Part shown: one piece after another, positions 34,860 through 47,074 of the stretch
Position numbering within the stretch: the first letter of the stretch is position 1
Layout: each line of letters opens with the position of its first letter
Position numbers and translations under genes: made by a program
Notes under the pieces: model-generated
The model's input: the letters and a program-made list of their open reading frames with translations, nothing else
What the model was told of the DNA's origin: nothing
Database searches by the model: none
From: Callorhinus ursinus
Lineage: Eukaryota; Chordata; Mammalia; Carnivora; Otariidae
Assembly: GCF_003265705.1 (NCBI RefSeq)
Contig: NW_020312785.1
Coordinates: forward strand, 15,876,192 to 15,940,191
Length of the DNA stretch: 64,000 bases
Reading direction: 5' to 3'

Positions 34860-35727
34860 AGTGGAACAAAGAGATGCTCTACCTTCTCATTTTGTTCATC
34901 CTGTAAATATGCCCCTTTTGTGGGGAGGGGTCTATTCAATGCTACCCTTTAAAAAATGTTATGCTGTTTTTGGTGATTTTGCTGTTTAAAATTGCCCCCA
35001 AGTTGAGTGCTGAAATGGGGTCTAGTACTTCTAAATGCAAGAAGGTTGTGATGTTCCTTTTCAAAAAAAACAAACGTTAAGTGTTAGATCAGCTTCATTC
35101 AGGCCATGAGTTACAGTGCTGTTGGTTGTGAATTCGTTGCTAATGAATCACAATGATACTTCCATAAAAAAAGAGAGGAATTTTACCAATCTGTGCATGA
35201 AGCTGCTCATGTAATGCTCAAGTAATATCTACAGTGTGTGATAAAACTATTAGAAATATGGAAAAGTGGCTAAATTTTCAAATTCATGAAAAAAAAAAAA
35301 CAAGAAAAGCCTAATCCAGGCTCAGGAAGATGTTAAACTCTTCTCAGCTAGTGCTGACTAGTTCACACATTTCAAAAGCCAATTGTGGCATAAAAATGTT
35401 AAACTTACAGGTGAGGGAGTTTCTGCAGCCAGAAGCTGTAGAAAACATTTTAAAAATATTTATCTGCTAAATGTTATATAGCAAAAGCATTATATAAACA
35501 AGTAAGTTTTCAGTATTGTAGAACAGTCTTGTCTTTAAGGATGTTGGCAAATGGACCAACATAACACAAAGACCATTTCAGTTGGTGAAAATGTTCTGAT
35601 CAGAACTGTACAGGAAGCTAACCCTGTATGTCCCCAGCGGTGATAGTTCAGCATTAGTTAATTCAGCATTCCTGGTAACATTTACAGAACATAGACTATG
35701 GTGGATAATACGAATTGGCTATATAAT
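34860..35727 (+). mobile_element. Tigger-type DNA transposon relic
   Basis: The left part (about 34960-35400) is a decayed DNA-binding part of a TcMar-Tigger transposase: TTAAAATTGCCCCCAAGTTG, GATCAGCTTCATTCAGGCCA and GAGTTACAGTGCTGTTGG keep their order. The right part (35590-35727) is the Tigger 3' arm, GGAAGCTAACCCTGTATGTC and TTAGTTAATTCAGCATTCCT, ending near a terminal repeat, CGAATTGGCTATA. There are many stops and frameshifts, so no transposase is possible. The left boundary is not resolved. Confidence 0.7.
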
Positions 35728-35989
35728 AATAGACAGCTGAAGGACATATGAGACACAAACTATCTCTAGGGAGGCGTGCTCAAGAAAGACCAAAGGCAAA
35801 AAGACAAACATGAGGATATTAGAGGAATGTGATGTCTCTGGCAGCTACAGATAGAGCAAATATTAAATATAGCCTAGATCCTAGCCACATTAACATAAAT
35901 CCTTATACTGAATGACCAGATGGACAATACCAAGTGGTCTAATACATAAGTGAGAAGTAGAAAGAAAATATATTTGAACAATAGCTAAA

Positions 35990-36560
35990 ATTTTTCAAAT
36001 TTTGAGGGAAAATATCAAACCTCACACCTAAAAAAAAAACTTCTTAGCAAATATGGAATTAAAACAAAGGAAAAACACCAAAGTATAACATAAACATATT
36101 CCTGAAAAATAGTGATAAAGAGAAAAATCTTAAATCTTATTATATATCCAAAATCTCACTGATCCCCAAGCAAAAGAAATATGAATGAACACCTGATTTC
36201 TGAAAAACAGTGATAAAATGTATTAACAGCAGCCAGAGAAAAATGACACATCACATACAGGAATTCCAAAAATGAATTATAGTCAATTTCGTGTCAAACA
36301 GTGTGCATGCCAGAAGATAATGAAGTGACTCTTTGAAGTCACACAAAACAAATAAACAACCAAAAACCCTAAAATTTTGTATCAAATAAACTATTTTTTA
36401 AGAATGAAGGCAAAATAAAATCTTTTGCAAACAAAAAGAAAAAATATAAAGAATGTTCACCAGCAGACCTGCCATATAAGATATGTTAAAGGAAGTTCCT
36501 CATGTAGAAACCCAATTTTAGACAGAATTTTATAAACTTGTAAAGTCCATGATTCTTAAA
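35990..36560 (+). mobile_element. Old L1 internal fragment
   Basis: GCAGCCAGAGAAAAATGACA, CATGCCAGAAGATAATGAAG, AGAATGAAGGCAAAATAAAA and CACCAGCAGACCTGCCATAT follow the order of the internal region of old L1 elements. It does not code. Confidence 0.65.
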
Positions 36561-36599
36561 TAGGAAAACAAACCTACTAATGAAATTGTGAGCTAGTAC

Positions 36600-37160
36600 T
36601 CCAAAGCAAGTAATATCATCCTTGGAAGCAAACTACTCCAAAATGTAGTGAGACAAAATAGCAACCTTTTTTTCTTGTAATGTTCTTGGGTTCTGTGGAT
36701 AAGGAATTTGGGTAGGATATAGCAGAGGTTGATTGTCATTGCTTCACAGTGTCTGGACATCAGCTTGTATGACTTGAAGACCAGAGGTACCACAGTGGGT
36801 GGAGGCTGATATTAACAGTAGCTCCTTCACTCAGAAGTCTGGCACCTGAGATGGAATGACCTAAAGACAAAGAATGCCAACCAGAACACTTCTAGTTGAC
36901 TAATTGATTTGTTCTGGTTCCTCGCATCATGGTGGTCTTAGGACACTCAGACTTCCTATTTGGAGGCTCAGGGCTCCTGGTCTAAATATTCCAGTGGCCA
37001 AGGAGAAACTTTCATTGGCTTTTTATTCATCCTCAAAAGACACACAGCATCACTTCTGCCATACCTTGTCATAGCAGTTAAGAGTCTGCCCATGCTCATT
37101 AGGAAGGGACACTGATCCTACTTCTCAATGGCAAGAATGTCAAAGAATTCACTGTCATTT
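36600..37160 (-). mobile_element. Old LTR-like repeat, MaLR group suspected (minus strand)
   Basis: TCTGTGGATAAGGAATTTGG, TTGGAGGCTCAGGGCTCCTG, CACACAGCATCACTTCTGCC and ATGGCAAGAATGTCAAAGAA keep the order of a widespread mammalian LTR-like repeat read on the reverse strand. Related to 42245-42560. The family name is uncertain. Confidence 0.5.
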
Positions 37161-38084
37161 TTTTAAGCATACACACATACCTATACCTTCTGATTATCCA
37201 TCAATCTTTATCACTATCTTTTCTGGAGCCACAAGGTCTGCTGTTCATTGCTTCTCTCTGAATATTTGCTCCAACTCTTGAAGTCTTCATCCTTTTCCTC
37301 AACCAACTTCCCTTTCTTCTTAAATACAACTCAAATGACTACCAACAGTCATTCTACATCTTAACATAAGGCGTACTACTTACAATAAGAGAAATTATCC
37401 CTTTATGAATCTGAGAGAGTATATGACAGGCAAGGCACCATTTTAAAATAAGACCACTCAAAATTCATGAGTCAGTGACTGACACTGAATGAGACAGGAC
37501 CAGGAAAGGATGATAGGAAATGGAGTGGAAAATCTTATGACCTCCCCTGCCAACGGGGTTTTCTCTGATGTTTCTGTGAAAGCCTTCCTGGAATACATAT
37601 TACTACACACCACAGTAAGTGTTTTACCAATGTCATAGAACTATTGGTTTATGAGAGCATATCACTGGAAAATAGAATCCTGCTATAACAAAATTGTAAC
37701 CAGCACAAGTTAAAGACCATCTATTTAAAATAGCATTAAATATACAAGATAAGAGTCAAACTATCTATATAATTTTCTCTTTGTGTAATGTCAAGGCTGT
37801 TACACATTGGATGATCTATGAACAAGGCAATATAGCTGAGGTAAGGTTAATTCAGAACTATTTTTCTGATCTTTGAAAGAAAAGTAAAGGACCCAATATC
37901 ATGCTTTTATATTACAATATACCAATCTCTTAACAAAGAGGGGGAAAAAAGTGTTTTATCTTAAAAATCACTTTTAAGTGATTTTTTCAAAACTTCAAAT
38001 TGAGAATGAGTTAGAGGAAACTCTCCTTTCTTGATGAAATGATATAATAAAAATCTTACTCTCCAAAAATTTAATTAAAATATA
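37161..38084. other. Unassigned AT-rich sequence
   Basis: Contains a near-perfect 24-base palindrome at 37963-37986. No gene signal. Confidence 0.45.
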
Positions 38085-38290
38085 TCAAACATTTACCATA
38101 CAGTAGTTGCTATATAAGCAGTCCATTTCTACCTTCTATATTAAAAGTCACAAAAATCCTAGAAGGCAGCTAGTATTATCTCCATTTTCCAAATAATATT
38201 ACTGAGACTTAAGGGTTTAATAACTTAACTAGTATGGTATATCTATAAGAACAGGAGAAGAAATTAGATTTAAGTCTGTCTTATTCCAAG
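38085..38290 (+). mobile_element. MIR SINE relic
   Basis: TACAGTAGTTGCTATATAAG, GAAGGCAGCTAGTATTATCT and TTAATAACTTAACTAGTATG match the order of the MIR core. Decayed. Confidence 0.6.
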
Positions 38291-41200
38291 TGAGGGAATA
38301 AAAAAAAAATGCCTGATAGTAGACATTCCACCAAATTGGTAGATAAGAGGCATAAAGCATAATTATAACTTTATTTGGATAAAGAGATGTAACTTTTCTT
38401 ATATTGAGATATTAAGGAGATCAACTAGACAGGATAAAAATAAGTAGGAGTAACATACTGAGTACACACATCATAAACTATGGACCACAACTTGAACCCA
38501 AATCTCATTTCAACCGTGATGCAACATTCTCACCTTCTTACCTTGTCATAATATTTCATTCATTTGGAATTCTTATTACAACTCCTTTAACAATCACCAC
38601 ATTAACTTATTTATGACCTACATAAATCTCCCCTACTCCCCTCCTCCAATTAAAAATAACTTCATAGAGCACTAATTCATGATATTACCCAACAGTGTAT
38701 TTACAGTAACTTGCCATGTATTATTCAAATTAATTATTGTAGTGGCATTATTTTTATGAGTTTGGTACATTCAAGAAGATGTGGATCAACGTTACTAATC
38801 TTTTACTTCCTATAGCACTTATGAGTGTTTCTGTACATGGAAGCTTATCAATGCAAAATAATACTTTGGGAATAGGAAGCAATCTTAAGTTTCTGGTTTA
38901 AACTTGAAAAAATTACTTCAAATATACTATGCATTAGTTTCTGGAAACAAGACAATTACCCCAAGAGCAAAATATTATTTCCTCAATCATATTAAGTTTT
39001 GATATTATTTAAAGGTCTTATTTAGATAAAATATGCCTTAATTTGTTTTTGTTCTCTTTAAAATACATTCAGTTTAATCACTGTAACAATACTATTAATT
39101 ATAAGAAATTAGGAAAAATAATTTAGTAGACAGTATTTCGCCAGTAGTTTTTCCTTGAAGATTGCACTCAGCACAAGTTGTGAGCTACTTTCATCTAGTG
39201 CCAATAATATATCACAACCACTACTAAAATTCTTCTCAACAAATAGGTTCTATGCTTCAGAAAGACTGACCTATGAATATATTTTGACTAAGATAATTCT
39301 AAGTATCTTGTTGAAATTATTCTGCTTGCCTCATTGAGGTCTCACCAAATAATTCACTCTAAATTGCTACATACATGCAACTAGACACAACCAAAAAATT
39401 ACTTAAATGTATTAAGAACTGAAATATGTTATAGCCTTTCATTATCACCCTCAATTGGGAAAAAATATGTAGACTTTTTTCCTAATTAAAGAGAAAAGTT
39501 TGCTTGGAAAATATTAAGAAACATATGACAATTTTAAATATGGTGGGATTAGTGAAGTAGATCTATCATTTTTTTAAATATATCTTTTGGACTAATCAAA
39601 CATCTGCCAAAGTTTAAGATTATTTAGTTAAACACACACACACACACACACATACACACACACACACACACACAGATTTTGAGAATATCTTCAGTAGGGG
39701 GTGTTTCGTAACCCAGATAACAACACTTCCTTTGAAATGCCAGGAGTCAAGGACTATCTAATGTTTCATAAGAGTACAACATCCCTGCTAAACTCTGAGA
39801 GATTTGGCAATTCTGATAGTTTTATAGCTGTTTAAATCATCCCCAAATCAACACTGTTCTGCTCAATTTGATTGGAATCTTTTCCTTGCTTCTATTTGCA
39901 TATGGAACTCAGTCACTCTACTTGGATTCTTTAAAATTAAATATGTGAAAGGTGAATAGGTATATCCTTCACTCTGTAACATATCATAAATAGTTAAGGT
40001 TTTGTTCTGTGGAAACATTACTAAAATCATGGATGATGAGAATTTAAATTACAACACAATGGAAAACATAAAATAAAATTGGGTGTTTCGACAGCCCACA
40101 GTCCTTTCCATTCTGCTATTTTCATCCTCCTACTGCATGCCAACTCCTGTCTACCAAACACACCACCTCCTTCTACATTACTACTACCATCCCAACACCT
40201 CCATTATCACTACCACCAGTGTCATTTCCCCTAAGGAAATGTCTTAAAAAAATAACTAAAGTAAATAAAAATTAAGAGAAAGTTTCCTGTTTTGTAAGCA
40301 AAGTAACTCAGCTCTTATGGACATGCTTTTCCTTCACCCTCACCTTTCATACATTTCCTAGGTCTAATTGTTTCAACATCTAAATAGGCTAGCAGGTGTT
40401 TTCCTAACTCATTAATGGTCCTGCCACTAGTAGGTGCCAACTTTTAATATACTTTAAACACATGTTCCTCAATTGCATGTGTTGAAGAGTACAACTTATA
40501 TATGACCATATTAATGATAAATTATGTATATTGTTCCTCCAGGGATTTGTAAAGAAATTATTATCATATAATTCATTTCTTTAAAATACAACAATTTAAT
40601 TTCTGCTATTAAAGGTTACACAGTAAGCCCACTTTAGTAGATTCTCCGGGGTTTACTGAATCTTCAGATATTTTATTTAAGATTTTCATGTATATAGAAA
40701 TATATCCATAGGTACTTAGGTGAAAGACAGTGTTTTTTCATTCACCAAATAGTGAATTCTTCTTTTCAAAGTGAAATTCTTCTTTTCGAAGAAGAAAAAA
40801 CTGACTTAAAGTCCTCTTTATGGGACAGAAAAAGAGAAGTGTCTATTTTAACACTGAAATCAAAAGGATATTCTCTGTTGAATAAGAGAGAGTGTACAAG
40901 AGATATTCTTTCTTGCATTTTAGCACAGCATCTTTGTTACAAAACATCTTTGACTACCTGTGATTTATGCAGCACAATAGCTTTTTTATGACACTTATGT
41001 TAATCTTTTTCCCCTTTCCATTACCTGAGCATATCACTATGTTTTCTTGTTGAAATAATTTGGGCAAGTAATTTGCAAATTTCCTCTGACAGCCCTTAAG
41101 GTACAATAAATTTCTTAAATCAGTAGGAGCACTTGAAATGTGTTTTCAATATCCCTGTTGCAAATGAAACTAACGAGCTATAAATGTGTAAGTGTACAGA

Positions 41201-42244
41201 AAATCAGAAAGAATGAACTTTTCACTTATACAGAATTGGATGTTTCCTCAATTATTTGTAACCCAGGGCCATAAGGAAGTTTCTCATTTTAAAATTAAAT
41301 CTTACAACCAGGATTTTTGTTTGTATGCCTAAGTATATTTAATGAGTTTAGATGAGAAAAAACAAAACAACAAACTTGACCAAACATATATCATTCCTTC
41401 TAAATAAGTTTTAAGATATTTCCCATAAGTAGTACTACATTAACATATAAAACTTGAGTTTCCTGAGCACCTATGGAATAGAATACTAAAGGTTTTGCCT
41501 AGTCCAGGTTTTGAAGTATATTAAAGATTTCTTTTTGTGACTAACAATGACCATGGCAAGTGCAGGTGGCAGGGGATACAATATACTGCTGTACATTCTC
41601 CACAAGATGGTATTCCATATCCTGTATATTTTTAGAATTCTGTTTCTGATATACTTTAAAATTTTGGATCTTAAAAAAATGTTTATGTTCTTTCCCATTT
41701 TTGACAATTGTACTTCTACCCTTGGAATAGTATGTTGCTGCAATGAAACTGTAGGTCTTAAATCAGACAATCACAGAATAAAATTTTTCTCTTCCACTTA
41801 CTAATTTAGGCAAGTGACTTAGTCTTTTTAGATGCAGGAATCAGGTTTAGGACTGGCAACACATACAAGAAAACCCATTATAATAAAGTCTTAAATGCAT
41901 AAATAGCTATATGTCTCTCAAATAGTTTAACTACAATGGCCAGAGGTCTTGAATTGCTAGGATGACTTCATTAAGTCATCAGGAAACCAGGCACCTTCTA
42001 TCTCTCTATCTCTACTGCCATCTTCAAGCTTCCATCTTCAAGGCTACATGATAGCTGCTGAAGCTCCAGCAATTATATCTTTATTTCAGGAAGCAGAAAG
42101 GTGGGCAAAGGGAAAGACAAATGGTATTACCTAACCCAGCAGTTTATTTCCTTTGGGAACCTTTATGTGATTTCCATCTTTCACTTACATTTTATTGGCT
42201 CAAACTTACTCACCTGGCCATCATCAGCCACTATTCCATTTACT
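38291..42244. other. Unassigned AT-rich sequence (about 4 kb)
   Basis: The largest stretch without a recognised mobile element. It includes a (CA)n tract at 39632-39675 and a 19/20-base tandem duplication at 40752-40790. No convincing exon or reading frame. Confidence 0.45.
39632..39675. repeat. (CA)n microsatellite
   Basis: A CA run with a single CATA interruption at 39651-39654. Likely length-variable between individuals. Confidence 0.97.
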
Positions 42245-42560
42245 ATCACTGACTAACCACCTCAAACTAAGTGGAATACAAGAATAACTATTTTATTATG
42301 TTGATAGTTTTCATGAGTTAGGAATCTAGAAAGGGCATAGGAAGAATGACTTGTCTTTGGTTTACAATGTTTGTTGACTCAGCTAGTGAGAATCAAAACC
42401 TAGGAGCAACTTGATGACTGTAGGCTGGTATAATCTGGAGGGATCTCACTGACATATCTGGAAGCTGATAATCAATGATGACTGAAACTTTATCTAGGAC
42501 ATCTACTTTAGTCATCACCATGGGGGCCTTGGGCTTTATTAGAAAATGGCCTGGAACCCA
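42245..42560 (-). mobile_element. Old LTR-like repeat (minus strand)
   Basis: CACTGACTAACCACCTCAAA, GAGTTAGGAATCTAGAAAGG, GGCTGGTATAATCTGGAGGG and CTCACTGACATATCTGGAAG follow the reverse-strand order of the same kind of LTR-like repeat as at 36600. Family uncertain. Confidence 0.5.
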
Positions 42561-42884
42561 AGAGTAAGCATTTAATGTAAAACAGGAAGAAGCTGTATGT
42601 TCTTTTCTAATCTAGATTTGGGTAACACAGTATCATCTGAATGCAACCTTTTCCTGTATACATACCAAAACCTTCCTTCCCACATTAAAAAAGAACAGAA
42701 TTAGACTTCACTCTAAGTGGGACAGTGACACATTTTTAAAAAAACACATATTGTGGGAGATAATGTTTCTTATTTTTGGAAAATTCAATCTCTTGCCTTT
42801 ACACTTGAGTCTCAGAAAAATCTAGTCATCTATCTGAGTGCATTTTACCTCTGCAAAAATTGTGATTTATCTCAAAGAAAATGC

Positions 42885-43497
42885 AAATACTAATTCAAAA
42901 TGATATACATACTTTTAGGTTTACTGCAGCATTATTTACAATAGCCAAGACATGGAAGCAACCCAAGCAGCCATTGATAAATTAATGGATAAAGAATATG
43001 TGATGTACCACACACACACACACACACACACATACACACACACACTGGAATCTTATTCAGCCATAAAAAGAATGAAATCTTGCCATTTGTGACAACATGA
43101 TGGACCTAAAATGTACTATGCTAAGTGAAATAAGTCAGAGAAAGACAAATACCATAGGATTTCACTTAAATGTAGAATGTAAAAAAAAAACCCAACAAAT
43201 ATATTATTAAATATAGAGAACAAAGTGGTGGTTACCAGAGGGGAGTTGGGTGGGGGATGGCCAAAATAGATAAAGAGGATTAAGAGCTACAAGCTTCCAG
43301 TTATAAAATAAGTCATAATGATGAAAAAGTACTCCATAGGGAATATAGCCAATAATATTGGAATAATGTTGTACAGTGACACATGGTAACTAGACTTATC
43401 CTTGTAAGCACTGAGTAATGTACAGAATTGTTGAATCCATATGTTGTGCACCTGAAACTAATATAACATTATATTCATTACTAAATTTTAAAAATTG
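42885..43497 (+). mobile_element. L1 3' end (ORF2 tail plus 3' UTR)
   Basis: Starts in the ORF2 tail (TTACTGCAGCATTATTTACA, ATAGCCAAGACATGGAAGCA) and runs through the 3' UTR to CACCTGAAACTAATATAACA and an A-rich end. A (CA)n tract at 43009-43045 sits at the usual L1 microsatellite spot. 5'-truncated. Confidence 0.9.
43009..43045. repeat. (CA)n microsatellite inside L1
   Basis: A CA run with one CATA interruption, expanded from the TA/CA-rich spot near the end of L1 ORF2. Confidence 0.95.
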
Positions 43498-45092
43498 TGG
43501 TTAGGCTTCTTCTAAGAAAGAAGGGGAGACAGGATATTTAGCAGTCTTTGAATAACCTCCGTTTACTGACTTGTAACATAAGTAATATAATAGAATCTAT
43601 CTCTAAAAGTTAATATCAGTGATAAGTGAAAAAAATGTCAAGGATAATTTTGGGGGTATTGCAGAGTAAGATGGTAGCTAAGAGGGTCCCCCACAGCCTA
43701 ATAGTTTATGACACATAGATACCATGGGCCCTTTTGTTACATATTGGGCTCTTACTGCCATGGATATCTTCCAATGTATTATCACAACCCATTGAATCTC
43801 AACCTTTTCAGGTCACAGTTCAGACAGAAAATAATAATATTTTCTAGAAACTGGTATGTCGAAGGTTGCTCCTAGGCTGAAGTGCCAGAACAAAGAGCTC
43901 TGGGTCACTCGGTCCCAAACCAGTTCACTTGTCCACTGAGGAAATCAATACCTCTACACATCTTTAACACAATCTCTACCATTATCAATCCTTCTTGGGC
44001 CAAGACCTTTTATTCTACAAACTACTTGAGATAATTTTTTCCTTTTACCTCCAAGTAAATGACCACTTCATCAATCAAAGATACAAAATTTAACTAGCAA
44101 TTTATGTGATCTATTATAAAATTATTTCCTGACAATGACAAGGTTAAAAGAATCAAAGTTGAGGTTTGAGCAAGAAGACTCAGAAAATGAAGATGCCTGG
44201 AGCCAAGTGCACTAGATCTATTATAGAGATGTGAGATGAGTACACCTCACCAATAACTACACTTTTCTTATGTCTTGCTGAGCAACTGTGCTTACTGACT
44301 ATATTCTTGGGATAGAGGACACATTGAGTCCCAAATGGGGCCACAGTGACTGTCACCAATGGGTGTCTAATGTAGGGATGATTGACTGTCAAACTGGAGG
44401 TGGCAGGATTTGTGCTTATTAATATTTCAGATTTACTTGTTCCTTTAATCTCCTTCTATTTATGACATTCTTCTTCATGCCTCTATATAGACCATTTATT
44501 CCATCTTTTACTTTGCATTACTTCCTATTCATAACACAATTATGAATTCTTCCTTTGTCTCACAAGCTACTTGATTACTCACTCTCTAGGCTTAACACAT
44601 TCTCTAAGTTTCAAGTATTCCTTTTTTTTCATCATCTTTAGCAGAATTGAATAGTCTTCAATATAGAGCAAATAAACATTGCACTCCAGTAATACAATTG
44701 TTTGAAACTATGGCTATGTTTAATGAATGAGACCACAGGCACCAGAGGGATTCTGAACTTCAGACTGCCCACACCCCTTTCTGAAAATAAACAATATTGA
44801 TTCTTGCCATTGAAATCCCATGTTTTGCTTGCCAGTGAAATTCCATGAAACTACTTTTCAGGAGCTAATGATAAGGATAAGTTGTGTACTTACTAAGAGG
44901 ACACTCCTCTGGTTCTTTTGACAGGTAGTGCCTTTAACACATTTTACTTTCCTTTTTGTTTAGTTAGGATGAGGATTCAGACATCCTCTCAGGTAATTAG
45001 TCTCTAGATCTGGCTTGCCAGTAGCTCTTGGCAGAACACTAATGTGCAAGAAAACACTTCAGGAGATATACACATCTATTTCTCCCAGGAAA
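43498..45092. other. Unassigned AT-rich sequence
   Basis: No recognised repeat or gene signal in 1.6 kb. Confidence 0.45.
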
Positions 45093-45212
45093 AATTCATT
45101 TATTCATATACATTTATCGACTGCTACTATGACCTGGGCACTGCTGGAGGTAATGGGCCTGGAACGGTATGCAAAACTCCTGTGCTTGAATATGCAGAGG
45201 CAGACTGAAATG
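45093..45212 (-). mobile_element. L2 relic, part 1 (minus strand)
   Basis: ATTCATTTATTCATATACAT, GACTGCTACTATGACCTGGG and CACTGCTGGAGGTAATGGGC are the reverse complement of the L2 3' end. The element continues at 45655 after an LTR-like insertion. Confidence 0.7.
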
Positions 45213-45650
45213 TACCTCTCGTATCTCACTCAGAATTCCATTTGTGCAAAGTATAATTGCCAGCTACAGCTGTTGCACTCTGAAATCTGTCACTGCTTTT
45301 GTGACACTTGAGGCCATGCCTTTTGTGAGAATGTCTTTGCCAATAACCGAGTGAAGCTGGGATACTCAGGTGGGCCCATTCCAGGGAGGTGTGGTACTGC
45401 TCTGATGGGACATTTTGGTCAAGGACTCTACCATAGCTCTTCCAAATTCTCTTAGATCTATACAACAGTCTAAGGTGTTTCACCCCTCCTTCCTTCCTTC
45501 CCTCTTTCCTTTACTCAGAGCCAAGTGGAATCAAGGTCTGACAACTTTTCAGACTCCCCCAGCTCCCTTCTATTTCCCCCCAAGTTTTGTCCCTTATAGA
45601 TCTCTTGCATGACCGACCAATTCTGTCTTGTGGCCTATATCTCAGAGGAA
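45213..45650 (+). mobile_element. ERVL-class LTR, probable, inserted in L2
   Basis: It separates two parts of one L2. It opens near TGAAATGTACC and ends with a CT-rich block, TCCCTTATAGATCTCTTGCA and TCTCAGAGGAAGCAGAC, which is the look of the 3' end of an ERVL-type LTR. The boundaries and the family are inference. Confidence 0.45.
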
Positions 45651-45654
45651 GCAG

Positions 45655-45885
45655 ACTAATCTAAAGAACATCAGAAGAGAAACAAAATGAAATACATGAT
45701 ATGTTAGATTTTGATAAATGCTGAGGAGAAAAAAATAAAGCGGGAGAATAGAGATAAGCAATACAAGGTAAGGGGAACGCTGCTTTATAGAACTTGGGCA
45801 GTGGAGGTCATAGACTTCAGGACATGAAGCACCGAATATGTGGATATTTCAGGAAGACTGAATTCCTGACCTGAGATTTAAACCT
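45655..45885 (-). mobile_element. L2 relic, part 2 (minus strand)
   Basis: GATAAATGCTGAGGAGAAAA, ATAAAGCGGGAGAATAGAGA and TTCAGGAAGACTGAATTCCT follow the order of the reverse complement of the L2 3' UTR, continuing part 1. Confidence 0.65.
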
Positions 45886-46133
45886 GGAAACAATGCTGTG
45901 TCAGCTCAAATTGGGGGCCACATCTAGAAGAGCAGCAACAATTTCCCCCTATTCATGGAGAAATTTATCTTATTCATATTAATACACGGAGAAGAAGTGC
46001 TATGGAGTAATATGGATCAAATATAAACAAAAACTCTAGGCTTACATAGCCTCAGATAAAAGGAAGAAAAAGAAATCTAGCAGAGGATCATGGCATTCTG
46101 TAAGGCAATACTGAAGGGCTTTTGGAATATAAG

Positions 46134-47074
46134 TGTGGTTCAGTGGGGTGAGGTCCAGAGCTGACAACCAAGAAAGAATTCTTGAGACACCTTTGGTGCA
46201 AAATGGTGGTTTATTAAAGCATGGGGGCAGGACCTGTGGGCAGAAAGAGACGCTGCACCAGGCATGTAAGGGGTGGCTGATTATTTACTATGGGGTTGGG
46301 GAAGGTAAGGAAAAGGAAGGTTTCAAGAGGATTTTCATATGTTAAAGAAGACTCACAGGATACCGGAGGCCATGCCATTGTCAGGTTAAGGCTGTTTTTC
46401 CCTCTAGCAAGACATTAACATGAAGATAGTTGGGAGCTTCCTAGAGAACAATACACTCTGCCCACCTCAAGTATCTGTCAGTGAACTGCAGGTTATAAAG
46501 ACATTTAATTGCTTTTAATTTTTTTAAATTTTTTTATTGTTATGTTAATCACCATATATTACATCATTAGTTTTTGGTGCAGTGTTCCATGATTCACTGC
46601 CTGTTCATAACACCCAGTGCTCCATGCAGAACGTGCCCTCCTCAATACCCATCACCAGGCCAACCCATCCCCCTACGCCCCTCCCCTCTAGAACCCTCAG
46701 TTTGTCCCCCAGAGTCCATCATCTCTCATGGTTCGTCTCCCCCTCTGACATACTCCCTTTTTTCCTCTCCTGTTATCTTCTTCTTTTTCTTTTTTCTTAA
46801 AAATTAAAAAAAAAAATAATTGCATCTTCATTTCCTTCTGGAAGCTAGGTTATTGATAGAAATGCTTTGTTCTTGTAGATTGCTAAAACATTTGTAAACT
46901 GAGGGAGACTCTTGTCTTGCAGGATTGTGATCTCTGCAAGTTAACTATTTGTTTTTCCTCTCCTTAGCTTTAGGGCAGCCAGGAGTGCCTGAGGAGTGTC
47001 ACATAGATCCCACGGTGGGGGTTGTGGGTGTCAGCTCCTGCTTTGTCCTCAGCTTGCCTTCTGTTCCTTCATCA
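46134..47074 (-). mobile_element. Class I ERV (ERV1-type) solo LTR, minus strand, split by L1
   Basis: On the minus strand the LTR would start near 47074 and end near 46134. It has a polyadenylation signal (AATAAA, reverse complement at 46210-46215) and a U5-like 3' end rich in CCCCAC. TG...CA-type ends fit both borders. No gag, pol or env sequence adjoins it, so it is most likely a solo LTR left by recombination. It looks like a carnivore-lineage element because it is only moderately decayed. A minus-strand L1 3' end interrupts it at about 46514-46810. Confidence 0.65.
46514..46810 (-). mobile_element. L1 3' UTR fragment inside the ERV LTR (minus strand)
   Basis: The reverse complement of the same carnivore L1 3' UTR as at 3650-3887 and 48480-48745: TTATTGTTATGTTAATCACC, ATTACATCATTAGTTTTTGG, TCTCATGGTTCGTCTCCCCC. 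Short duplication TAATTGC on both sides. Frames across it are antisense UTR, not genes. Confidence 0.92.

Noticed and set aside
46574..46807. Proline-rich frames at 46.6 kb and 48.5 kb
   Set aside because: They are antisense translations of the G-rich L1 3' UTR.
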